Assembly (NCBI RefSeq): GCF_022664455.2
Contig: NZ_JAKRKC020000003.1
Coordinates: 310,001 to 374,000 of the forward strand
Direction of reading: 5' to 3'
Origin: Actinomadura luzonensis
Lineage (GTDB): Bacteria; Actinomycetota; Actinomycetes; Streptosporangiales; Streptosporangiaceae
DNA: 64,000 nt
Positions 41,178 to 48,483 of this stretch are shown here, in pieces. How positions within the stretch are numbered: position 1 is the stretch's first letter; each line of letters opens with the position of its first letter. The translations under genes and the position numbers were made by a program. Below the pieces are notes generated by a model. It saw nothing but the letters and a program-made list of their open reading frames with translations. It was not told the DNA's origin and did no database searches.

Positions 41178-41690
41178 ATGTCCGACGTCAAACCCATCCC
41201 CGACGGCTACACGACCGTCACGCCGTGGATCATCTCCCGCGACACGGCCGCCGTGATCGACTACCTGAAGGAGGCGTTCGGCGCCGAGGAGCTGGGCCGC
41301 GTGACCGACGCCCGCGGCCGGATCGGGCACGCCGAGGTCCGCATCGGCGACGCGATCGTGATGCTCTTCGACGGCGACCCGAGCTGGCCCCCGACGCCCG
41401 CCTTCCTCCGCCTCTACGTCGAGGACGCCCGCGCGGTGCACCGCCGCGCCGTCGAGTCGGGCGGCGTCTCCGTCTCGGAGGTCACCCACCTCGCCTTCGG
41501 CGACCTGGTCGGCCGGGTACGCGACCCGTTCGGCAACGTCTGGTGGATCCAGACCCGCATCGAGGACGTCACCCCCGAGGAGCTGGAACGCCGCTACAGC
41601 GACCCGGCGTTCACCGCGGCGATGGCGTACATGCAGCGCCCCGAGACCGAGATCTTCCCCCGCGACCCCCGCGACCCGCACGGATCGTGA
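41178..41690 (+). CDS. VOC-family protein, PhnB-like
   Basis: 170 residues. It opens YTTVTPWIISRDTAAVIDYLKEAFGAEELGRV, the typical PhnB/3-demethylubiquinone-type VOC start, and contains IGHAEVRIGDAIVMLFD and GRVRDPFGNVWWIQT. ATG at 41178 is preferred, with GAGGAG upstream; a GTG at 41130 would add sixteen atypical residues. It lies directly downstream of the WYL regulator and is its likely target. Confidence 0.85.
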   Translation: MSDVKPIPDGYTTVTPWIISRDTAAVIDYLKEAFGAEELGRVTDARGRIGHAEVRIGDAIVMLFDGDPSWPPTPAFLRLYVEDARAVHRRAVESGGVSVSEVTHLAFGDLVGRVRDPFGNVWWIQTRIEDVTPEELERRYSDPAFTAAMAYMQRPETEIFPRDPRDPHGS

Positions 41691-41694
41691 ATGG

Positions 41695-42933
41695 TCAGTC
41701 GTCGTCGACGGCCTGGTAGAGCGTGGTCCAGAAGTCGTTGATGAGCCGCATCGAGTCCGGGGTGGACATCCCGACCTGGGTGAGCAGGACCCCGGTGAGC
41801 TGCTTGCCCGGGTCGGCGTACACGCTGGTGCCGGTGCCGCCGTCCCAGCCGAACTGGCCGACGGAGGCGTAGTCGCCGCGGCGGGTGCGCACCGCCATCC
41901 CGAAGCCCCAGCCGCCCTGCAACCCCTGACCGCCCGACACGTGAGCGATGTCCCGGTACATGGCGTCCCTGGCGGCCTGCTGCTCAGGGGTGAGCCGGTT
42001 GGTGGTCATCAGCTCGACCGCGGGCCGCGACAGGATGCGCCGCCCGTCGTGCAGGCCGCCGTTGAGCAGCATGCGGAAGTAGGCGTGGTAGTCGTCGGCC
42101 GTGGACACCAGCCCGCCGCCCGCGCCCTGGAAGGCCGGCGGCCGGCTGGACCTGCCGCCCTCGGCCTCGTCCCACACCAGGAACTCGCCGGTCCGCGGGT
42201 CGGGCCCGTACAGGGGCGGCAGCCGGTCGATCTTGCCGGCGGGCACGTGGAAGGCGGTGTCCTCCATCCCCAGCGGGTCGAGGACGCGTTCGCGCAGGAA
42301 CGCCTCCAGCGGCCGGCCCGCGACCCGGGCGACGAGCACGCCGACCACCTCGTTGCTGAGGTCGTACTGCCACCGCTCGCCCGGCTGGCAGGACAGCGGC
42401 AGCTCGCCGAGACGGCGCATCCACTCGTCCGGGTCGGGCGCCGGCCCGGACGCCACGCTGTAGTCGGTCCGCTCGAACGTCGCGGCCCTGATCGGGGCGT
42501 CCAGCGACGCGAAGTCCACCCCGAGCCCGAACGTCGAGGTCAGCAGATCCCGTACGGTGATCGGCCGCCGGGCCGGGACGGTGTCGTCCAGCGGGCCGTC
42601 GGGCCGCCGCAGCACCCGGCGGCCGGCCAGCTCGGGCAGCCACGGGTCCACCGGGTCGTCCAGCCGCAGCCGGCACTCGTCCAGCAGCACCATGGCCGCC
42701 GCCATCGTGACCGGGTTGGACGTGGACGCCATCCGGAAGATGGTGTCCCGGCGCATCGGCGGGCCGCCGTCGTGCCGCATCGTCCCGACCGCCTCGACGT
42801 ACGTCTCGCCGCTGCCCCGGCTGACCAGCGCGACCAGCCCCGGGATCTTCCCTGACTCGACATGCCGCGCCAGCACCGCGCGCAGCCTCCGCAACCCGGT
42901 CGCGGAGAAACCGCCCTTAACCGTACCCACCAT
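41695..42933 (-). CDS. Serine hydrolase of the beta-lactamase class C / S12 family with altered SxxK motif
   Basis: 412 residues, without a signal peptide, so cytoplasmic. The fold is clear: ALVSRGSGETYVEAVGTM, LLTSTFGLGVDF, RWQYDLSNEVVGVLV (Tyr motif), GGGLVSTADDYHAYFRMLLNGG and FGWDGGTGTSVYADP. The catalytic motif normally read as S-x-x-K-P-V-T is STSNPVT here: the Lys that activates the Ser is Asn (codon AAC). The enzyme may be inactive, or use another base. Divergent from the MerR regulator, with a shared control region. Confidence 0.87.
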   Translation of the reverse strand: MVGTVKGGFSATGLRRLRAVLARHVESGKIPGLVALVSRGSGETYVEAVGTMRHDGGPPMRRDTIFRMASTSNPVTMAAAMVLLDECRLRLDDPVDPWLPELAGRRVLRRPDGPLDDTVPARRPITVRDLLTSTFGLGVDFASLDAPIRAATFERTDYSVASGPAPDPDEWMRRLGELPLSCQPGERWQYDLSNEVVGVLVARVAGRPLEAFLRERVLDPLGMEDTAFHVPAGKIDRLPPLYGPDPRTGEFLVWDEAEGGRSSRPPAFQGAGGGLVSTADDYHAYFRMLLNGGLHDGRRILSRPAVELMTTNRLTPEQQAARDAMYRDIAHVSGGQGLQGGWGFGMAVRTRRGDYASVGQFGWDGGTGTSVYADPGKQLTGVLLTQVGMSTPDSMRLINDFWTTLYQAVDDD

Positions 42934-43041
42934 GATTTCTCATCCCTTGGCTTGGTGTCGGCGCCTCACCCCGCGAAGCGACAGCCCCTGTCGGACGCTG
43001 CCCGCACCTCCGGGGTGGCGATGCGACGACCCTCCACCCTG

Positions 43042-43060
43042 CCCTTAGGTCAAGGTCAAC
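43042..43060. promoter_or_regulatory. Candidate MerR operator / promoter between divergent genes
   Basis: CCTT-N5-AAGG dyad overlapping a direct repeat GGTCAAGGTCAA. Read on the minus strand, TTGACC could be a -35 with a 19-bp spacer to GAGGGT, the long spacer typical of MerR-controlled promoters, pointing to the serine hydrolase. The match is suggestive only. Confidence 0.35.
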
Positions 43061-43134
43061 CCACCACCCGACCAGCCCCGCTACCCTCGCCCCAATACCT
43101 TCGACCCGACCCGACTGGAAGAGGTGGTGAACCG

Positions 43135-43908
43135 ATGACGTCCGGGCTCACGATCGGCCAGGCGGCGGCGTTCGCCGGCGTCACCATCAAGACCATCCGG
43201 CACTACCACCGGCTCGGCCTGGTCACCGAGCCGGAACGGGACAGCTCCGGCTACCGCCGCTACCGCTCCGCCGACCTGCTCCGCCTGGTCCAGGTCCGCA
43301 CCCTGGCCGGGGCCGGCGTGCCGCTGGCCGAGATCGGCGACCTGCTCGACGCCGACCCCGAACAGTTCACCGCCGCCCTGGACGACGTCCACCGCCGCCT
43401 CACCGCCACCATCGACGACCTGACCGCCCGCCGCGCCACCCTGCACCGCCTCGCCCACGGCGACCGCGTCCTGCTCCCCGACCGCGCCTGCGCCGTCCTG
43501 GACCGCCTCGCCGACCTGGGCTTCGACCCCGACTACGTGTCCGCCCAACGCGAGGCCCTGGTCCTGACCCGGGCCCTCATCCCCGCGCTCCTCGACACCT
43601 TCCTGACCCAGCTCGAACGCTCACTCGCCGACCCCGACCTCGTCGAGCTGACCAAACGCGCCCTCGCCGCCCGCTCCTGGCCCCCGGACGACCCCCGCAT
43701 CGACGACCTGGCCGCCGCCCTGGCCGGCAAACTCCTCACCGACCCCACGACCCTGGCCCTGCCCCCCGCCTTCCTCCACCAGCCCGACGCCGCCACCCGC
43801 TACGGCCTGGTCAACCACCACCGCGAGGAGGAGCCGTCCCTCGCCCGCCTGAACGCCCTGCTGGAGGCACACCTGCGCGCGGCCGGCGTCAACGTCCCCC
43901 GCCAGTGA
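43135..43908 (+). CDS. MerR-family transcriptional regulator
   Basis: 257 residues. The MerR winged helix is plain: LTIGQAAAFAGVTIKTIRHYHRLGLVTEPERDSSGYRRYRSADLL (about 5-49), then the coiled-coil dimer helix. The C-terminal about 140 residues are Leu/Ala/Asp-rich helices, possibly a TipAS-like or DUF-type effector domain, without Cys, so a metal is not the likely signal. ATG start. It probably regulates itself and the divergent serine hydrolase. Confidence 0.88.
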   Translation: MTSGLTIGQAAAFAGVTIKTIRHYHRLGLVTEPERDSSGYRRYRSADLLRLVQVRTLAGAGVPLAEIGDLLDADPEQFTAALDDVHRRLTATIDDLTARRATLHRLAHGDRVLLPDRACAVLDRLADLGFDPDYVSAQREALVLTRALIPALLDTFLTQLERSLADPDLVELTKRALAARSWPPDDPRIDDLAAALAGKLLTDPTTLALPPAFLHQPDAATRYGLVNHHREEEPSLARLNALLEAHLRAAGVNVPRQ

Positions 43909-43945
43909 CGACCGCCCACCGCACCTCCAGATCCGACGATGGGCC

Positions 43946-43994
43946 GAGAGGTTGCCCGAGCGCCCTCCAGGAGCACTGCGCTGGCAAGTGTGTG
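43946..43994 (+). pseudogene. Decayed 5' half of a serine tRNA-like sequence
   Basis: GAGAGGTTGCCCGAGCG, then AGGAGCAC and CTGGCAAGTGTGT, follow the acceptor strand, D-arm and anticodon arm of bacterial tRNA-Ser (compare AGGAGCAC...CTGGAAAGTGTGT in tRNA-Ser(GGA)). The anticodon loop is two bases too long and lacks U33; no intact T-arm or matching 3' acceptor strand follows, although a TTCAAGAT stretch occurs. It is therefore not a working tRNA. Confidence 0.5.
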
Positions 43995-44078
43995 CTGCAG
44001 TTCCGACAACAAGAAGTTCAAGATCGCGGAACAGGGCCGGAACAGACGGACACCGAAGATCAGCCAGTGTTTCAGCGG

Positions 44079-44108
44079 ACCCGGCTCACCACGTCAGGAG
44101 AGCCGGGT
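44079..44108 (+). terminator. Hairpin terminator (9-bp stem, T-run)
   Basis: ACCCGGCTC pairs perfectly with GAGCCGGGT around a 12-base loop, followed by TTTC. It lies 170 bp after the MerR stop and 85 bp after the tRNA-like remnant, so it may once have ended that tRNA transcript. Confidence 0.65.
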
Positions 44109-44210
44109 TTCAGCGCGTCAACGTCTACTTCAACAACCGGCGGGCCATGGCTCTGCGTGATAGCCGAGGCGCGTTCAGGCGTTACGCATGGGCGAGAGCG
44201 GCTTGTGAGC

Positions 44211-44377
44211 TGGGGGTTTGGGGGGCTGCGCCCCCCAATGTCACAGCCTGAGCCCCATGGCGCGAAGCGCCCCCACGGAAGGACCTCGCCTTTGGACTGG
44301 GGGCTTGGGGAGCCGTGCTCCCGATGTGCGCTGCCTGAGCTTCCCGCGCGCAGCGCCCCCCGCGAAGACCTCGCCTT
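44211..44377. repeat. Two tandem ~80-bp structured repeats
   Basis: Copy A (44211-44292) and copy B (44298-44377) both run TGGGGG(t/c)TTGGGG ... hairpin ... CCTGAGC ... GCGCCCCC ... GA(c)CTCGCCTT. The hairpin in A is TTGGGGGG-CTGCG-CCCCCCAA (44218-44238); in B it is GGGAGC-CGT-GCTCCC. The sequence of the stems changed but pairing is kept. Copy B ends within the stop codon of the acyl-CoA dehydrogenase. Likely a genome-wide REP-like element that also ends transcription. Confidence 0.7.
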
Positions 44378-45539
44378 ACTTCAGGAGCTGCCGGGCCATC
44401 ACCATACGCTGGATCTGGTTGGTGCCCTCGTAGATCTGGGTGATCTTGGCGTCGCGCATCATCCGCTCCACCGGGAAATCCTTCGTGTACCCGTACCCGC
44501 CCAGCAGCTGCACCGCGTCCACGGTGATCTCCATGGCCGCGTCCGAGGCGGCGCACTTGGCGGCGCTGGACAGGAAGGTGAGGTCCTTCTGGGGTTCGCC
44601 GGCCATGGCGCGCTCGGACTTGGCCGCCGCGTGGTACGTGAGCTGCCGCGCCGCCTCCAGCTTCATCGCCATGTCGGCGAGCATGAACTGCACGCCCTGG
44701 AAGTCGGCGACCGGGCGGCCGAACTGCTGCCGTTCCTTGACGTAGCCGACCGCGTAGTCGAGGGCGCCCTGGGCGATGCCGAGGGCCTGGGCCGCGATGG
44801 TGACGCGGGTGTGGTCGAGGGTGGCGAGGGCGGTCTTGAAGCCGGTGCCGGGCGCGCCGATCATGCGGTCGGCCGGGATGCGGACGTTGTCCAGGATCAC
44901 CTGCCGGGTGGGCGAGCCTTTGATGCCGAGCTTCTTCTCCTTCGGGCCGAAGGAGACGCCTTCGTCGGACTTCTCCACGACGAAGGCGGAGATGCCCCGG
45001 GCGCCGGCGGCAGGGTCGGTGACGGCCATCACGGTGTAGTACTCGGAGACGCCGGCGTTGGTGATCCACATCTTGGTGCCGTTGAGGACGTAGGAGTCAC
45101 CGTCGGCGACGGCCCGGGTCTTCATGGACGCGGCGTCGGAGCCCGCCTCCGGCTCCGACAGCGCGTACGAGAACATGGCCTCCCCCCTCGCCACCGGCGC
45201 GAGGTAGCGCGCCTTGAGCTCCTCCGAGGCGGACAGGAGCAGCGGGACGGTGCCGAGCTTGTTGACCGCCGGGATGAGCGAGGACGACGCGCAGGCCCGC
45301 GCCACCTCTTCGATGACGATCACGGTCGCGAGGGCGTCGGCCCCGGCGCCTCCGTACTGCTCGGGCACGTGGACGGCGTGCAGGTCGGCCGCCACCAGGG
45401 CCTTGTAGACGTCCCAGGAGAACTCCTCGGTCTCGTCGGCCTCCGCGGCGTGCGGGGCGATCTTCTCGTCGGCCAGGGCGCGGACCGTCTCGCGGAGCAT
45501 GTCGTGCTCTTCGGCCGGCGCGTACAGAGGGAAGCTCAT
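44376..45539 (-). CDS. Acyl-CoA dehydrogenase
   Basis: 387 residues, FAD enzyme of fatty-acid or branched-chain acyl-CoA oxidation. Signature regions: FSYALSEPEAGSDAASMKT and NGTKMWITNAG (FAD/substrate), QQFGRPVADFQGVQFMLADM, and the C-terminal QLLGGYGYTKDFPVERMMRDAKITQIYEGTNQIQ. The Glu in QIYEGTN is the catalytic base position of short/medium-chain members. Genes of this type sit beside purE/purK in many actinobacteria; the reason is not known. Divergent from the UDP-glucose dehydrogenase. Confidence 0.93.
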   Translation of the reverse strand: MSFPLYAPAEEHDMLRETVRALADEKIAPHAAEADETEEFSWDVYKALVAADLHAVHVPEQYGGAGADALATVIVIEEVARACASSSLIPAVNKLGTVPLLLSASEELKARYLAPVARGEAMFSYALSEPEAGSDAASMKTRAVADGDSYVLNGTKMWITNAGVSEYYTVMAVTDPAAGARGISAFVVEKSDEGVSFGPKEKKLGIKGSPTRQVILDNVRIPADRMIGAPGTGFKTALATLDHTRVTIAAQALGIAQGALDYAVGYVKERQQFGRPVADFQGVQFMLADMAMKLEAARQLTYHAAAKSERAMAGEPQKDLTFLSSAAKCAASDAAMEITVDAVQLLGGYGYTKDFPVERMMRDAKITQIYEGTNQIQRMVMARQLLK

Positions 45540-45576
45540 ACCTCAGATACTAGGACGTCCGAGCAACTTGTTACCA

Positions 45577-45617
45577 GCCGGTACGGATCGCGTCGCACCT
45601 CTTGCCCGCCGGTACGG
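45577..45617. promoter_or_regulatory. 10-bp direct repeats in a divergent promoter region
   Basis: GCCGGTACGG occurs at 45577-45586 and again at 45608-45617, 31 bp apart (about three helical turns), in the 155 bp between the divergent acyl-CoA dehydrogenase and UDP-glucose dehydrogenase starts. Placement suggests a binding site for a regulator. Confidence 0.4.
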
Positions 45618-45694
45618 TTTGCGCCCAGGTGCAGGTGGCACGTAGGAGATAGCGGGGGCCGATAGCATGCGTGCGCGATGAAAGGAGCCCTCTA

Positions 45695-47008
45695 GTGCCA
45701 TATCGCCTCACGGTGATCGGGACCGGATACCTCGGGATCACGCATGCTGCCTGCATGGCGGACCTCGGATTCGACGTCCTCGGCCTCGACGTCGACGCCG
45801 ACAAGGTGCGGCGGCTGAACGACGGCGAGCTCCCCATCCACGAGCCCGGCCTCGAACCCGTGCTGCGGCGCGGCCTCGACGCCGGCCGCCTCCGCTTCAC
45901 CACCTCCTACGAGGAGGTCGCCGCCTTCGGCGACGTGCACTTCATCTGCGTCGGCACCCCGCAGAAGCGCGGCGAGTACGCCGCCGACGTCTCCTACATG
46001 GACGCCGCCGTCGAGACCCTGGCCCCGCTCCTCGACCGCGAGTGCCTGGTCGTCGGCAAGTCCACCGTCCCCGTGGGCACCGCCGAGCGCCTGGCCGACA
46101 AGCTCGCCCGGCTGGCCCCCGCCGGGGTGCAGGCCGAGCTGGCCTGGAACCCGGAGTTCCTGCGCGAGGGGCACGCGGTCCAGGACACCCTGCGTCCCGA
46201 CCGCATCGTCTTCGGCGTGCGCAGCGAGCGGGCCGAGAAGGTGCTGCGCGAGGTGTACGAGCCGCTCGGCGACGTCCCGATCGTGGTGTCGGACTTCGCG
46301 ACCGCCGAGCTGGTCAAGACCGCCGCCAACGCCTTCCTGGCCACCAAGATCTCCTTCATCAACGCCATGGCCGAGGTCTGCGAGGCGGCCCACGCCGACG
46401 TGCAGAAGCTGTCGGAGGCGCTGTCGTACGACGACCGCATCGGCGGGCGCTACCTCAACGCCGGCCTGGGCTTCGGTGGCGGCTGCCTGCCCAAGGACAT
46501 CCGGGCGTTCATGGCGCGGGCCGGGGAGCTGGGGGCCGACCAGGCGCTGACGTTCCTGCGCGAGGTGGACGCCATCAACATGCGCCGCCGCGCCCGCATG
46601 GTCGACCTGGCGAGAGAGCTGGCCGGCGGCTCCTTCCACGGATGCGTGGTGGGCGTGCTGGGAGCGGCGTTCAAACCGGACTCCGACGACATCCGCGACT
46701 CCCCCGCCCTCGACGTGGCCGTGACGATCGGGCACCAGGGCGGCCGGGTCACCGTCTACGACCCGATCGCGCTCGACAACGCCCGCAAGGCGCATCCCGA
46801 GCTGAGCTACGGCGAGTCGGCCGTCGAGGCCGTCCGCGGGGCGCATGTGGTGCTGCTGCTCACGGAATGGCAGGAGTTCGTGGAGCTCGACCCCGAGCGG
46901 CTCGGCGGGGTCGTCGCGACGCGGCGCATCGTCGACGGGCGCAACGCGCTGGACGCCGAGACCTGGCGCTCGGCGGGCTGGCACTACCGCGCGCTGGGCC
47001 GGCCTTAG
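45695..47008 (+). CDS. UDP-glucose/GDP-mannose 6-dehydrogenase family protein (probable UDP-glucose dehydrogenase)
   Basis: 437 residues. It oxidises a nucleotide sugar to its uronic acid, giving precursors for acidic surface polymers. NAD site LTVIGTGYLGITHAACMADLG; middle WNPEFLREGHAVQDTLRPDRIV and AELVKTAANAFLATKISFINAMAE; the catalytic Cys is C264 in GFGGGCLPKDIRAF. C-terminal domain VLGAAFKPDSDDIRDSPAL. The GTG start follows AAAGGAG by eight bases. The stop overlaps the convergent GNAT by 4 bp. UDP-glucose is the usual substrate of this group. Confidence 0.92.
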   Translation: MPYRLTVIGTGYLGITHAACMADLGFDVLGLDVDADKVRRLNDGELPIHEPGLEPVLRRGLDAGRLRFTTSYEEVAAFGDVHFICVGTPQKRGEYAADVSYMDAAVETLAPLLDRECLVVGKSTVPVGTAERLADKLARLAPAGVQAELAWNPEFLREGHAVQDTLRPDRIVFGVRSERAEKVLREVYEPLGDVPIVVSDFATAELVKTAANAFLATKISFINAMAEVCEAAHADVQKLSEALSYDDRIGGRYLNAGLGFGGGCLPKDIRAFMARAGELGADQALTFLREVDAINMRRRARMVDLARELAGGSFHGCVVGVLGAAFKPDSDDIRDSPALDVAVTIGHQGGRVTVYDPIALDNARKAHPELSYGESAVEAVRGAHVVLLLTEWQEFVELDPERLGGVVATRRIVDGRNALDAETWRSAGWHYRALGRP

Positions 47009-47889
47009 AACCGCGCCCCGAGGTGGCGCACCCACTGGGTGAACAGCGGCCGGTAGCCGCGGCGCGACCAGAACGGGGTCGAGAGCGGGTTCGGCAGGGC
47101 GTGGTGGAGCAGCATGACCCGCACGCCCTGCGCCGCCGCGTACCCGTGCGCCACGTCGGCGAGCAGCGCCCCGACGCCCCGCCCGCGCGCCGCCGGGTCC
47201 ACGTAGAGGACGCTCAGGTACGCCAGCGGCGAGGCGTCCACGCTGGAGGCGATCCAGCCGCAGTGCGCGGGCGGCTGCACGAGCACGCAGCCCAGCGGCG
47301 TGCCGTCGGCGTCCTCGGCCAGCCAGCACCACTCCGTGGGCATGACCTCCGAGGCCAGGAACGCCCGCAGCCGGGAGGCGGTCGAGGCCCGCACCGCCAC
47401 CCAGCCGAAGTGCGCGTCGTAGGCGATCAGGCGCTCGTACAGGCGGGCCAGGGTCTCCAGGTCGTCCGGCGTGACCCGGCGGACGCCGGCGCCCTGCGAC
47501 GTCCCGGCGATCCCGGCGCGCACGGCCTGCGCCACCACGGGCGCGAAGTTGCGGGCCGCGAGCGCGCGCAGGGGCGCGACGTCGCGGCTGGGCCAGGTCA
47601 CGGTGAGCGCCTGGCCCGGCTCGTCCAGCCGCAGCCCGGCGAGCCACCGGTCGAGCAGCGCGCCGAGCGCGGCCTCCGGCGACGGCCCGGCGACGCGGGC
47701 CTGGAGGCGGTGCACGACGAGCGGCGACCAGGAGGCCCGCATGCTGCCGGGGTCGATCCGCTCGACGGTGGCCAGGCCGACGGCGTCGCGCGTCTCCAGC
47801 CGGTCCTTGCCCCGCAGCTCGTCCTGGCCCGCGACCAGCGGATCGGCGGCCCGGACGCGGGCGGCGTGCGCCCTGATCACGGCGTCCAT
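47005..47889 (-). CDS. GNAT-family N-acetyltransferase
   Basis: 294 residues with a single clear GNAT domain in the last 150: LGCVLVQPPAHCGW, then YLSVLYVDPAARGRGVGALLADVAHGY (acetyl-CoA loop A-R-G-R-G-V-G), and a closing FWSRRGYRPLF. The N-terminal half (residues 1-140) resembles an inactive GNAT-like fold. Overlaps the UDP-glucose dehydrogenase end to end by 4 bp. Substrate unknown. Confidence 0.83.
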   Translation of the reverse strand: MDAVIRAHAARVRAADPLVAGQDELRGKDRLETRDAVGLATVERIDPGSMRASWSPLVVHRLQARVAGPSPEAALGALLDRWLAGLRLDEPGQALTVTWPSRDVAPLRALAARNFAPVVAQAVRAGIAGTSQGAGVRRVTPDDLETLARLYERLIAYDAHFGWVAVRASTASRLRAFLASEVMPTEWCWLAEDADGTPLGCVLVQPPAHCGWIASSVDASPLAYLSVLYVDPAARGRGVGALLADVAHGYAAAQGVRVMLLHHALPNPLSTPFWSRRGYRPLFTQWVRHLGARF

Positions 47890-47921
47890 CCCGGCACGAT
47901 AGCCGCCGCCGGGGAACGCCG

Positions 47922-48416
47922 CTACAGGTGCTTGGCCTCGGCCCGCAGGCGCTCGCCCTTCTCGTACGCCTGCTCCTTCAGCCGGAGCTGGAACTCCTCC
48001 ATGCGCCCGCGCAGCACGGGGTCGGCGGCGGCGAGGATGCGGACGGCCAGCAGCCCCGCGTTGCGGGCACCGCCCACCGCGACCGTCGCCACCGGCACCC
48101 CGGCCGGCATCTGGACGATGGACAGCAGGGAGTCCATGCCGTCGAGGTACTTCAGCGGCACCGGCACCCCGATGACCGGCAGCGGCGTGACGGAGGCCAG
48201 CATGCCGGGCAGGTGCGCGGCCCCGCCGGCGCCCGCGATGATCACCTGGACGCCCCGGGACGCGGCCTGCCGGCCGTAGTCGATCATCTCGGTGGGCATG
48301 CGGTGCGCGGAGACCACGTCGGCCTCGAACGGCACCCCGAACTCGGCGACCGCCTCGGCCGCCGCCTTCATCACCGGCCAGTCGGAATCCGACCCCATGA
48401 CAATGCCGATCGTCAC
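47922..48416 (-). CDS. purE: 5-(carboxyamino)imidazole ribonucleotide mutase
   Basis: Moves the carboxyl group of N5-CAIR to C4 to make CAIR in purine synthesis. 164 residues, the usual class I length. IGIVMGSDSDWPVM, then VVSAHRMPTEM (with the catalytic His and the S-A-H-R motif) and IIAGAGGAAHLPGMLAS are all intact. GTG start with GGAGG upstream. It follows purK by 67 bp and is probably co-transcribed with it. Confidence 0.96.
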   Translation of the reverse strand: MTIGIVMGSDSDWPVMKAAAEAVAEFGVPFEADVVSAHRMPTEMIDYGRQAASRGVQVIIAGAGGAAHLPGMLASVTPLPVIGVPVPLKYLDGMDSLLSIVQMPAGVPVATVAVGGARNAGLLAVRILAAADPVLRGRMEEFQLRLKEQAYEKGERLRAEAKHL

Positions 48417-48483
48417 GCTGCCTCCTTCGTCGGCAACGTGACGATCACGATGCTGTGTCCGATGGTTCGTTCGCTGCGCTCAC

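Noticed and set aside
4018..43908. Secondary-metabolite gene cluster
   Set aside because: No polyketide, peptide-synthetase, terpene or lanthipeptide core enzyme; the glycosyltransferases fit envelope synthesis.
43939..44160. 73-codon frame in the gene-free island
   Set aside because: It covers the tRNA-like remnant and terminator hairpin; no ribosome site and no protein-like sequence.
43905..45665. Long plus-strand frame over the repeat island and acyl-CoA dehydrogenase
   Set aside because: Antisense to an unmistakable acyl-CoA dehydrogenase and without protein motifs.
48455..48480. GTTCGTTCGCTGCGCTCACTC between purE and purK as a repeat element
   Set aside because: Resembles a common short dispersed motif, but only one copy was seen here, so no repeat can be shown from this window.
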